18,927 nt of DNA from Thiomonas sp. (lineage in GTDB: Bacteria > Pseudomonadota > Gammaproteobacteria > Burkholderiales > Burkholderiaceae_C). The stretch covers positions 1 to 18,927 of the forward strand of contig DAIDHU010000129.1 in assembly GCA_027451915.1 (NCBI GenBank), in the 5' to 3' direction. Position 1 is the first letter of the stretch. Each line of letters begins with the position of its first letter. Under the pieces are notes generated by a model, which saw nothing but the letters and a program-made list of their open reading frames with translations, made no database searches and was not told the DNA's origin. Below are positions 1 to 6,241 of this stretch, one piece after another. Position numbers and translations under genes: made by a program.

Positions 1-141
1 ACCATGCTGTACGGCGGGCTCAGCCACATCTCCAACGGCAGCGCCGCCGCCTACGGGGTGCATGACGCCACCAACACCTTCGCCGGCAGCTACGGGCAGT
101 CGGCCAACGGGCTCGACATCGGCCTGCGCCATTCCTTCTGA
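1..141 (+). CDS. C-terminal end of a Gram-negative porin (partial, 5' end outside window)
   Basis: The first 46 codons are open from base 1 and end at TGA 139-141. The translated end contains short Gly/Ser/Asn-rich beta-hairpin sequence (YGGLSHISNGS..., SANGLDIGLRHSF) and finishes in a terminal Phe, the outer-membrane insertion signature of trimeric beta-barrel porins; the 'GLRHxF' ending is typical of the porin family common in Burkholderiales. It would form a passive outer-membrane channel. Only the last strand or two are visible, so substrate preference cannot be judged. It converges on the methyltransferase gene that ends at 202; I see no clear terminator in the 60 bases between them. Confidence 0.85.
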   Translation, partial: TMLYGGLSHISNGSAAAYGVHDATNTFAGSYGQSANGLDIGLRHSF

Positions 142-201
142 GTACCGGCCCGAGGCGGCGGCAGGCTTGGGGCGGCCCGGAGTCCGCTCGAGGGCGGGGG
201 C

Positions 202-1032
202 TCAGGCCGCTTCGAACACCGCCATCAGCACGCCGATGCGCCCCTCGAGCAGGTTGCGGGCGTGGTTGCTCGCCATCGCGGGGAAGTCGGGCCCCATCAC
301 CACCCCCAGACCCGGCGTGGAGGGCCTGGACGGCGCCGCGGCGGCCGCCTTGAGCTGCGCGGCCCAGTCCCTGGCGGCGGGCGTGTCGTCGCGCCAGGCC
401 GCAACGCGCAGGCCGGCCGCCTCGACGGCCTCGCGCGTGCTCTGGGCATCGAGCAGGAAACTGTCCCGGGGATCGTGGGCCCAAGGCGCGGGATAGTGCG
501 GCTCGCCCTCGCCGAGCACGACGTCGTAGGTGGCGAAACGGCCGCCGGGCGCCAGCAGGCGGCGCACCTCCTGGTACAGGCGCGGCCGATCCGCGATGTT
601 CATGGCCACATGCTGCAGCAGCACCACGTCGAAGCTGGCGTCGCCGAAGTCCAGCGCAAGCGCGCTGGCGCAATGGAACTCCACGCGATCCTGCTGGCCG
701 GTGCGCAGGCTCAGGTAGCGCGCGGCCTCGACGAAGCCTTCGCTGAGGTCCACGCCGGTGACACGGCAGCCGCGGCTTTCGGCCAGCAGGCGTGCCGGGC
801 CTCCGATGCCGCAGCCCAGGTCCAGCACCCGATCGTGCGGCCCGATGCCGGCCATTTCGGCCAGATCCGTGGTGGCGGCATGCCCGCGGGTATGGAACTG
901 GTCGATGGCGCCGAGCTGCCGGGGCGTCAACGGCCGATCCTCCGGTCCGAACGTGGCCAGCGCCAACCGGAGGCGTTCGAGCAGGCCGCCGGCCGCATAG
1001 TGGTTGCGTATGCCCTCGACATCTTGCGCCAT
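202..1032 (-). CDS. Class I SAM-dependent methyltransferase (dimethylglycine/sarcosine N-methyltransferase-like)
   Basis: 276 residues with a Rossmann-type methyltransferase core. Motif I (VLDLGCGIGG) lies at about residues 69-78, followed by the acidic strand-2 end TGVDLS (92-97) and FDVVLLQHVAMNI near 130-145. The preceding DQFHTRGHAATTDLA stretch resembles small-molecule N-methyltransferases of the sarcosine/dimethylglycine type and related Methyltransf_11 proteins. The ATG is preceded by GGGAG at good spacing. It lies 40 bases behind the flavoprotein gene and is the last gene of the minus-strand block. It sits in an arsenic operon but is not a recognisable ArsM: the only cysteines I see are near residues 74, 88 and 121, which is not the ArsM cysteine set. 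Substrate unknown; methyl transfer to a thiol, selenium, arsenic or an amine is all possible. Confidence 0.85.
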   Translation of the reverse strand: MAQDVEGIRNHYAAGGLLERLRLALATFGPEDRPLTPRQLGAIDQFHTRGHAATTDLAEMAGIGPHDRVLDLGCGIGGPARLLAESRGCRVTGVDLSEGFVEAARYLSLRTGQQDRVEFHCASALALDFGDASFDVVLLQHVAMNIADRPRLYQEVRRLLAPGGRFATYDVVLGEGEPHYPAPWAHDPRDSFLLDAQSTREAVEAAGLRVAAWRDDTPAARDWAAQLKAAAAAPSRPSTPGLGVVMGPDFPAMASNHARNLLEGRIGVLMAVFEAA

Positions 1033-1072
1033 GGCCGTCTCCCGATGCGCGCCAGCGGTCCAGGGCGGTAGC

Positions 1073-2488
1073 CTATGCCTGAAAACTGCCGGCCGCCAGT
1101 GCAGCCAACCCGAAGGCCTCGGTCAGCGTCGGGTGGGGATGGATGGCCGAGGCCAGATCGTCGAGGCGCAGGCCCTGGCGCACCGCCAGTGCGGCTTCCC
1201 CCATGAGATCGGCAGCACCCTCGACCAGCGCGTGCAGGCCGACAATGCGCCGGCTTGCTCGCTCGTAGACCACCCGCAATCGCCCGAAGGCCTGCGCGCC
1301 GATTTGTGCGCGTGCATCGCCCTGGTAGTCGTATTCGGCCACCGCGACGTCCAGCCCTGCGCCACGCGCGGCCTCTTCGGTGAGGCCGGCCATGCCGATC
1401 TCCGGAAAGCAGAAGATCACGGCCGAGTTGTGCTCGGGCCTGGGGTAGGGTGCGTCGTGCCCCAGCATATGCCGCGCAACCGCCAAAGCCTGGGCTGTCG
1501 CCCAGTGCGCGAACATCGGCTGCCCGACCAGGTCCCCGGTGGCGTAGATGCCCGGCTCGTCGGTTTGCAGTGTGGCATCGACCTGCACGCCGTGTCGCCC
1601 GACGCGCACGCGGGTGCTCTCCAGTCCCAGCCCTTCCACGTTGGGCTGGCGGCCGGCGACCACGGCCACGATGTCCGAGCGCGCCTGCTCGGTGCGCCCC
1701 TCCCGGGTGTAGCGCACCTGCAGGCCGCGGCCTTGCGCCTGCGCCTCGATGGACTCCACGTGCACACCCGTGCGCAGCGTGACGCCGTCGCCTTCGAGGC
1801 GCCGCGCCAGCAGCTCCGCCAGCGCCGAGTCGACCGGCTCGAGAATGCGTGCCGCGCCTTGCAGCAAGGTGACCTGGCTTCCGAGCCTGGCGAAGATCTG
1901 CGCCATTTCCACGCCGACCGGCCCGGCCCCGATGAGGGTCAGCGAACGCGGAACCCCGGGGATCTCGATCAGTCCCTTGGAATCCAGCACCCCGGGCAGA
2001 TCCACGCCGGGGATCGGCGGGCGTACCGGCACCGATCCCGTGGCCAGGATGGCGCGGCCGAAGCGCAAGGAGTGGGAGCGGCCGTCGACATCGATCGTCG
2101 CGCTGCGCGGGCCCGTGAGACGGGCGCGCCCGAACACGACCTGCAGGCCCGGCAGCGCGTGGGCCTTGGCCAGCGCGCCCTGTGCGCGTTGCGCCAGGAT
2201 GCGTTGGCGCCGGGCCTGCACCGCGCTCCAGTCCACGGCCGGCGGCAAGCTCGACTCCGCCACGCGCAGGCCGAATGGCTCCGCATCGGAGATCGCCATG
2301 CGTCTGGCGGCGACCTCCCGATAGATCTTCGACGGAATGCAGCCTTCGAACAGACACGTTCCTCCGAGTCCCTGCCCGGCTTCGACCAGCAACACTCCGC
2401 GGCCGGCTTGCGCCAGCGCCAGAGCCGCGGGCGTGCCGCCGGGGCCTCCGCCGATCACCAGCACATCCACTTCATCGGGCAGGTTCAT
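1073..2488 (-). CDS. Dihydrolipoamide dehydrogenase-like FAD/NAD(P) disulfide oxidoreductase
   Basis: 471 residues, normal length for the Lpd/mercuric reductase/glutathione reductase superfamily. Visible are the N-terminal FAD-binding VLVIGGGPGG (10-18), the redox-active disulfide in GGTCLFEGCIPSK (Cys45 and Cys50), a second dinucleotide fold (LTLIGAGPVGVEMAQIF) for NAD(P)H, the FAD-contacting IYATGDL, and a C-terminal HPHPTLTEAF carrying the His-Glu dyad. All catalytic parts are present, so it should be an active pyridine nucleotide-disulfide oxidoreductase. No E2 or E3-binding partner genes are nearby, so a role in the pyruvate dehydrogenase complex is unlikely; in this context it may reduce a dithiol carrier or thioredoxin-like partner. 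It lacks the N-terminal metal-binding domain of many MerA proteins. It lies 39 bases downstream of the osmC-like gene. Confidence 0.88.
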   Translation of the reverse strand: MNLPDEVDVLVIGGGPGGTPAALALAQAGRGVLLVEAGQGLGGTCLFEGCIPSKIYREVAARRMAISDAEPFGLRVAESSLPPAVDWSAVQARRQRILAQRAQGALAKAHALPGLQVVFGRARLTGPRSATIDVDGRSHSLRFGRAILATGSVPVRPPIPGVDLPGVLDSKGLIEIPGVPRSLTLIGAGPVGVEMAQIFARLGSQVTLLQGAARILEPVDSALAELLARRLEGDGVTLRTGVHVESIEAQAQGRGLQVRYTREGRTEQARSDIVAVVAGRQPNVEGLGLESTRVRVGRHGVQVDATLQTDEPGIYATGDLVGQPMFAHWATAQALAVARHMLGHDAPYPRPEHNSAVIFCFPEIGMAGLTEEAARGAGLDVAVAEYDYQGDARAQIGAQAFGRLRVVYERASRRIVGLHALVEGAADLMGEAALAVRQGLRLDDLASAIHPHPTLTEAFGLAALAAGSFQA

Positions 2489-2527
2489 GATGGGCGCTCT
2501 CTTGTTGTCCCAGGTATTCCGACCGGG

Positions 2528-2959
2528 TCAACGACCCGGCTCGGCGCGCTCGGGGAATGTGCCGCGCTCGATCCGACCTTCGAGGGTGGTCGCGGCGGCA
2601 AGGGTGTTGTAAACGGTTCCGAACTGCTGCAGATTGCGATGCAGCAAATCCAGGCGCTGATCGCTCTCCTCGGTATCGATCACGACGAGGTAGGTGATCC
2701 GCTGCATCCTGGGTGGTACATCCTGACGCTCGCCCTGCAGTGTGATATGCGCGCCGCGCAAGGCGAACTTGAGCATCGGCGCGACGCGCTCGATGTTCTT
2801 CAGCATGCAGGCGCCAAGCGCGGCGAGCAGAAGTTCGGCGGGATTGAAGGCGTCGGAGCGTCCTTCGGGATCGGAATCCACGGGTAGTCGCGCGTCCTTG
2901 CACAGCGCCACGCCTGCGTGCGAGTCGACGCGGGTGAGAGACACGTCGTAGGTGAGCAT
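2528..2959 (-). CDS. OsmC/Ohr-family protein
   Basis: 143 residues. The start at 2959 is chosen because AGGAGG stands just upstream and the fold begins directly with MLTYDVSL; a longer open frame upstream has no domain content. Family features are DAFNPAELLLAALGACM, with the conserved Cys51 at the helix start, and the hydrophobic helix that follows. OsmC/Ohr proteins are thiol peroxidases using two cysteines. Here the second canonical cysteine region reads LQQFGTVYNTLAAAT with no Cys, leaving Cys51 and an extra Cys20 near the N-terminus. It therefore belongs to the one-conserved-Cys OsmC subfamily and may not be a classical peroxidase. A cytoplasmic role in thiol or peroxide stress is inferred. 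It sits between the GlcG-like and Lpd-like genes. Confidence 0.85.
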   Translation of the reverse strand: MLTYDVSLTRVDSHAGVALCKDARLPVDSDPEGRSDAFNPAELLLAALGACMLKNIERVAPMLKFALRGAHITLQGERQDVPPRMQRITYLVVIDTEESDQRLDLLHRNLQQFGTVYNTLAAATTLEGRIERGTFPERAEPGR

Positions 2960-2986
2960 GGCAGTCCTCCTGAACGGCGGTGGAAA

Positions 2987-3000
2987 GCGCACATGTGCGC
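2987..3000. promoter_or_regulatory. 14-bp perfect palindrome upstream of the osmC-like gene
   Basis: GCGCACATGTGCGC reads identically on both strands. It lies in the 58-base gap between the GlcG-like stop and the OsmC-like start, 27 bases before that ATG. The position and symmetry suit a repressor or activator operator for an internal promoter, or a small hairpin. I cannot assign a regulator, and no convincing -35/-10 pair is visible. Confidence 0.35.
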
Positions 3001-3017
3001 CGAATGGGCCCTGCGGA

Positions 3018-3596
3018 TCAGAAGTCGAGATCTGCGCTGATCGCCTGCAGCGCGGCCTTGGCGCAGATCTCGTCGTTGTCGCCACCCGGCGCCCCCGATA
3101 CCCCGATGGCGCCGACCATCTGCCCGCCGGCCTCGATCGGCAGGCCTCCGCCGATCATCACCACGCCGGGAAGATTCCGGATCGCCTGTTCGGCGGAGCC
3201 CGGAGCATTCACCCGCGCGGCCACCGTGGCGGTGGACTGGCGCCAGCTCGCCGCGGTCCGCGCCTTGCCTTCGGCGGCGCTCAGCGTGTGCCAGCCCGCG
3301 TAGCGGTCCCGCAGCACGACCAGTGGCAGCCCCGAGGGATCCGAGACGGAAACCGCCACCTGCCAGCCTCGCCTGGAGCACTCGGCCTTGGCCGCCTGCG
3401 CCGCTTTCAGGGCGAATTCCGGAGTGATGATCTTCTGGGTCCAGGTCGATGCCGGGCCCTGCGCCCAGGCCATGCCTCCCGAGCCCATCATCCCCAGCAA
3501 GGCCAGGGCCGGAAGGATCCCTTGCCAGGGTGGACTCCGTCGGGGTTTGCGCAAGGCATGCGCGGGGCGCGGGACGTGGGAGATTTGCGGGCGCAT
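3018..3596 (-). CDS. Exported GlcG/HbpS-like (DUF336) protein
   Basis: 192 residues from the ATG at 3596, which follows the upstream thioredoxin-fold stop by one base and has GGAGGG inside that gene as ribosome site; an 18-codon-longer frame is less likely. The N-terminus is basic (residues 8-24), then a hydrophobic stretch (about 25-42) and AWA-QG, a good Sec signal with cleavage near residue 45. The mature part matches the GlcG/HbpS fold: ALKAAQAAKAECSRRGW, VAVSVSDPSGLPLVVLRDR, GGGLPIEAGGQMVGAIGVSGAPGGDND. Relatives bind haem or corrinoids, or sit beside glycolate and propanediol genes; true function is mostly unknown. Its presence as a periplasmic member of this arsenic/thiol block is unusual. 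Translational coupling to the thioredoxin-like gene suggests they work together. Confidence 0.85.
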   Translation of the reverse strand: MRPQISHVPRPAHALRKPRRSPPWQGILPALALLGMMGSGGMAWAQGPASTWTQKIITPEFALKAAQAAKAECSRRGWQVAVSVSDPSGLPLVVLRDRYAGWHTLSAAEGKARTAASWRQSTATVAARVNAPGSAEQAIRNLPGVVMIGGGLPIEAGGQMVGAIGVSGAPGGDNDEICAKAALQAISADLDF

Positions 3597-3597
3597 G

Positions 3598-3837
3598 TCA
3601 GCCCTCCAGCCACTGCTCGACCTGCGCGCGGCCGGGCACGCCGCCGGCATGCACGACCTTGCCGTCGATGACCACCCCCGGCGTGCTCATCACGCCGTAG
3701 CGCATGATCGAGGGAATGTCCTCGACCTTTTCGACGCGCGCCTGCACGCCCTTGGCGGCCAGCACTTCCTCGACCAATTTCTGCGTGGTCTTGCAGCTGG
3801 CGCAGCCGGTACCCAGGATCTTGACTTCGATCATCAT
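3598..3837 (-). CDS. Thioredoxin-fold small protein with CXXC (redox-active disulfide protein 2 family)
   Basis: 79 residues with the start MIEVKILGTGCASC: the CASC active site is Cys12/Cys15 and the cis-proline region is STPGVVIDGK. This is the short glutaredoxin-like/TM0996-type family that is regularly encoded next to DUF318 (YraQ/ArsP) permeases. It should work in the cytoplasm as a thiol-disulfide or metal-thiolate handler. Two tandem ATG codons are present; GAGGAG lies 4 bases before the first (3837) and 7 before the second (3834), so the second may be the true start. It follows the permease by 39 bases and its stop is one base from the next start, so the permease, this gene and the GlcG-like gene are very probably co-transcribed. 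Confidence 0.9.
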   Translation of the reverse strand: MMIEVKILGTGCASCKTTQKLVEEVLAAKGVQARVEKVEDIPSIMRYGVMSTPGVVIDGKVVHAGGVPGRAQVEQWLEG

Positions 3838-3876
3838 GCGACTCCTCGTGAAACGAACATGGAAAGGAATGCGGCC

Positions 3877-4977
3877 TTACATGACCGCGTTGAACACGTA
3901 GCCCACCGCCACGATGCCCGTGGCGACCACGGCTGCGAACAGGGCGATCAGGCGGGGTTTCATGACCTTTTTCAGGATCAGGAACTCGGGCGCCGACAGG
4001 GCGGTCACGGACATCATGAACGCCAGGGTCGTGCCCAGCGCCGCGCCCTTGCCCAGCAGCGCCTGCACCACCGGGATGATTCCGGCCGCGTTGGAATACA
4101 TGGGCACGCCGATCAGCACCGCCAGCGGCACCGACCACCAGGCGCCCTTGCCCATCAGGTGGGCCATGAAGTCCTGCGGCACGTAGCCGTGGATCCAGGC
4201 GCCCACTCCCACGCCGGCGACGATGTACGGCGCCACCTTGAGCACGATGTCGCGTACATGCCGGAAGCCCTGCGCGAAGCGCGCCCGCCAGTCCATGCGC
4301 AACGCCACGCCTTCGGCGGCCGGGATGTCGAACACCCAGGACTCGACCAGGTGCACCGGGTTCATGCGCCCGATCACCAGGCCCGCGGCGATGGCCACCA
4401 ACAGGCCCAGCCCCAAGTACAGCAGGGCGACGCGCCAGCCGAACATGCCGTACAGCAGCGCCAGCGCGACCTCGTTGACCATGGGCGCCGACACCAGGAA
4501 GGAGAAGGTCACGCCCAGCGGCACCCCGGCGGTGAGAAAGCCGATGAACAGCGGCACCGCCGAGCAGGAGCAGAAGGGCGTGACGATGCCCAGCGCCGCG
4601 GCCAGCACGTTGCCGGCGCCCTGGCGCCTGCCGGCCAGCAGGGCGCGAGTCTTCTCCGGGGTGAAGAAACTCTGCAGCACCCCGACCAGGAACACGATCA
4701 GGGCCAGCAGCATCAGCACCTTGGGCACCTCGAACACCAGGAAGGCCAGGGCCGAGTAGGCGTGGCTGGTCGGTGCGATGTGCGTGAGTGCGGCGAACCA
4801 GCGGGTGAAGGCGTCGGTCGCGGGCTCCAGGGCCCAGTACAGCGGGAACCAGGCGCCGACGTACAACAGCGCGGGCAGCCAGGCGCGCCACGCGGGGGCA
4901 GCTGAGCCGCGCGCGGACCATCCGGCGAGGGGGGCGGGCGCGACCTCGGGTGCGGGGGAAGTGGGGGTGTTCATCAT
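3877..4977 (-). CDS. DUF318/YraQ-family permease (ArsP-like)
   Basis: 366 residues, strongly hydrophobic, with about eight to ten membrane segments. The hallmark is TPFCSCSAVPLF with Cys136 and Cys138 in a membrane helix, followed by GFLTAGVPLGVTFSFLVSAPMVNEVAL, and a second conserved block PMYSNAAGIIPVVQALLGKGAALGT. These are signatures of COG0701 permeases; characterised relatives include ArsP, which exports trivalent organoarsenicals, and others tied to metal or metalloid efflux. The pairing with an adjacent CXXC protein and an upstream ars operon containing an ArsI-like C-As lyase makes an arsenical substrate the best guess, but Cu/Zn or other thiophilic substrates are possible. Two tandem ATG codons start the gene; the ribosome site is weak (GAGG close to the ATG). 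Confidence 0.88.
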   Translation of the reverse strand: MMNTPTSPAPEVAPAPLAGWSARGSAAPAWRAWLPALLYVGAWFPLYWALEPATDAFTRWFAALTHIAPTSHAYSALAFLVFEVPKVLMLLALIVFLVGVLQSFFTPEKTRALLAGRRQGAGNVLAAALGIVTPFCSCSAVPLFIGFLTAGVPLGVTFSFLVSAPMVNEVALALLYGMFGWRVALLYLGLGLLVAIAAGLVIGRMNPVHLVESWVFDIPAAEGVALRMDWRARFAQGFRHVRDIVLKVAPYIVAGVGVGAWIHGYVPQDFMAHLMGKGAWWSVPLAVLIGVPMYSNAAGIIPVVQALLGKGAALGTTLAFMMSVTALSAPEFLILKKVMKPRLIALFAAVVATGIVAVGYVFNAVM

Positions 4978-4984
4978 GGCCTCG

Positions 4985-5003
4985 GGACAGGAACTCTCTG
5001 TCC
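4985..5003 (-). promoter_or_regulatory. Small inverted repeat in the leader of the permease gene
   Basis: GGACAG, seven bases, then CTGTCC, a 6-bp perfect inverted repeat ending about 8 bases before the permease ATG. It could be an operator or a leader hairpin that masks the weak ribosome site. The stem is short and chance is not excluded. Confidence 0.25.
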
Positions 5004-5046
5004 TGGAAGACGAACAAGCCCCGAAAAGGATGCACAGTCGCCTTCA

Positions 5047-5085
5047 GGCACACGCTCGAGGGGCACGCTCGAAGGCACGATCGAA
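5047..5085. repeat. Three tandem 12-15 base direct repeats upstream of the permease gene
   Basis: On the plus strand the units are GGCACACGCTCGAGG (5047-5061), GGCACGCTCGAA (5062-5073) and GGCACGATCGAA (5074-5085). Units two and three differ at a single base; unit one carries an extra AC and a variant end. They lie 70-110 bases upstream of the permease ATG, in the 155-base gap after sigZ. Spacing near one helical turn (12 bases) suggests an iterated protein-binding site that could drive or repress an internal promoter. Simple duplication in GC-rich DNA is the alternative. Confidence 0.5.
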
Positions 5086-5086
5086 G

Positions 5087-5126
5087 GCCCGCGCCCGGCC
5101 GCGGGGCCGCGCGGCCGGGCGCGGGC
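5087..5126. repeat. Perfect 17-bp GC hairpin after sigZ
   Basis: Bases 5087-5103 and 5110-5126 are exact reverse complements separated by a 6-base loop, giving a 17-bp stem made only of G and C. On the minus strand it begins 6 bases past the sigZ-like stop codon. There is no T-run after it on the minus strand, so it is not a classical intrinsic terminator; likely roles are protecting the arsRC-acr3-arsI-sigZ message from 3' exonucleases, partial termination, or attenuation between the two halves of the operon. Confidence 0.7.
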
Positions 5127-5132
5127 GCCGGC

Positions 5133-5726
5133 TCAGGCGCGGTCCGGCCCGGCGTGGCAGCACACGCTGCCGTCGGGGTCGAAGCGCACGCCGCAGCGCT
5201 CGACCAGGGTGTCGCGCAGGCGCTTGCGCGCGCGAAGCAGCCGCGCCTTGGCCGCCGGCAGACTCAGTCCGGCGGCGTGCGCATAGCCGCGCACCGTCTG
5301 TCCGTCGAGGTCGCAGCGTTGCACGATGTCGCGGTCCTGCTCGCCGAGCAAGGGCAGGTTGCGGGCGATGCAGGCGTCGAGCGCGTCCACCGGCGCACGC
5401 TCCTCGGCAGGCGGGGCGGCCAGATCGTCGGGGAGTTCGACACTGGGCCGTTGCAGGCGGCCCGCGTCGATCAGCGCGTTGCGCGCCACCTGGAACAGCC
5501 AGGCGCGCGGGTTGTCCAGGGTGCAAAAGCCCCGGCCCTGGCGCAGGGCCTTGACGAACACCTCCTGCAGCAGGTCCTGCGCGGCGTCGGCGTCGGCGGC
5601 GTGGTGCGCCAGGAATCCGAGCAACTCGGGCTCGTGGGTCTGCCACGCGCGCAGCACGCAGTCGAAGCCGGAGTCCACGCCGGGATGCACTCCGGAGTCC
5701 ATGCGGGAGTCCTCGGGCCCCGGCAT
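5133..5726 (-). CDS. ECF-type RNA polymerase sigma factor (SigZ-like)
   Basis: 197 residues from ATG 5726, five bases after the arsI-like stop; a second ATG eight codons in (MDSGVHPG...) has its own GAGG and is an alternative start. Region 2 is visible in the first half (AAQDLLQEVFVKALRQG and NPRAWLFQVARNALIDAGR) and region 4 in the second (LPLLGEQDRDIVQRCDLDGQTVRGYAHAAGLSLPAAKARLLRARKRLRDTL). The end carries ERCGVRFDPDGSVCCH, a three-cysteine tail resembling the Cys-containing C-terminus of SigZ-type proteins. No anti-sigma gene is next to it. It probably directs polymerase to stress or metalloid-response promoters, perhaps that of the permease block immediately downstream, with the cysteines as a possible sensing element; both points are inference. 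Confidence 0.85.
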   Translation of the reverse strand: MPGPEDSRMDSGVHPGVDSGFDCVLRAWQTHEPELLGFLAHHAADADAAQDLLQEVFVKALRQGRGFCTLDNPRAWLFQVARNALIDAGRLQRPSVELPDDLAAPPAEERAPVDALDACIARNLPLLGEQDRDIVQRCDLDGQTVRGYAHAAGLSLPAAKARLLRARKRLRDTLVERCGVRFDPDGSVCCHAGPDRA

Positions 5727-5731
5727 GGCCT

Positions 5732-6241
5732 TCAGCAGCAGCGGCCGGGCCGCGCTTGCGTTGCCGGCGTGCAGCAGGCTGCGGTCGCGGCGGGCGTACA
5801 GCAGGCAGCGCTCGCGGCGGCCGCCGCGGGAGTGCAGCAGGCCGCGGCCGACGCGCCTGGGGCCGGCTCCCGGAACACCGGGATGTCGCCCAGGGTGCGG
5901 TAGTGCTCCCAGGCGATGCCCTGCGGGTCGGTGACCCAGTGCTTGTCGCTGCGCGCGTAGCAGCAGGTGGTGGCGCCCTCGTCGAGCAGCGCGGAGTCCG
6001 CGGTGGCGGCGCGCTGCTTGAGCTCGGCCAGTTCCTCCTCCGAGTCGGCCTGGATGCCCAGGTGGTCGATTCCAGCGCCGGCGCCGCGCGTGGAAATCGC
6101 GAAGTTCAGGCGCGGATCCTCGATCATCCATTTCGCGTAGTCGGCCTCGACCCGCGTTGGCTCGGCGCCGAAAAGGCGCGTGTAGAAGGCGATGCTGGCC
6201 GCCAGATCCTCGACGTGCGCGTGCACATGAAAGCGCTTCAT
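5732..6241 (-). CDS. arsI: ArsI/CadI-family VOC dioxygenase-like protein with Cys-Cys repeat tail
   Basis: 169 residues. The first ~125 form a glyoxalase/VOC domain: FHVHAHVEDLAASIAFYTRLFG at the start, candidate metal ligands His6, His60 (GIDHLGIQ) and Glu112 (IAWEHYRT), and the vicinal pair Cys93-Cys94 in ATTCCYARSDKHWVTDPQG. This arrangement matches ArsI C-As lyases, which use Fe(II) and a Cys pair to bind and cleave trivalent methylarsenicals, and the related cadmium-induced CadI proteins; sequence alone does not separate the two. Odd feature: an Ala/Pro tail from about residue 130 carries four more Cys-Cys pairs (135-136, 147-148, 156-157, 168-169), three in a repeated CCTPA unit. ATG overlaps the acr3 stop (ATGA) and GGGAG precedes it. 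Confidence 0.88.
   Translation of the reverse strand: MKRFHVHAHVEDLAASIAFYTRLFGAEPTRVEADYAKWMIEDPRLNFAISTRGAGAGIDHLGIQADSEEELAELKQRAATADSALLDEGATTCCYARSDKHWVTDPQGIAWEHYRTLGDIPVFREPAPGASAAACCTPAAAAASAACCTPAATAACCTPATQARPGRCC
5735..5850 (-). repeat. Imperfect in-gene repeats encoding the Cys-Cys tail of the ArsI-like protein
   Basis: On the plus strand the core GTGCAGCAGGC recurs near 5768 and 5832, with a variant (GTACAGCAGGC) near 5798, each followed by GC-rich Ala codons. The units translate on the minus strand to Ala-Cys-Cys-Thr-Pro-Ala. This looks like local duplication that enlarged a metal-binding tail. Confidence 0.6.

Noticed and set aside
202..1032. Methyltransferase as ArsM arsenite methyltransferase
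   Set aside because: The genomic setting suggested it, but the conserved ArsM cysteine set is absent; visible motifs fit a small-molecule N-methyltransferase type.
1073..2488. Mercuric reductase MerA
   Set aside because: The disulfide and FAD motifs are shared, but there is no N-terminal metal-binding domain, no C-terminal vicinal Cys pair, and no other mer gene nearby; the C-terminus carries the Lpd-type His-Glu dyad.
3388..4905. Long plus-strand open frame rich in His, Gln and Asp opposite the permease
   Set aside because: It is antisense to well-recognised permease and thioredoxin-fold genes; the composition is the usual by-product of GC-rich codon bias on the opposite strand and shows no domain.
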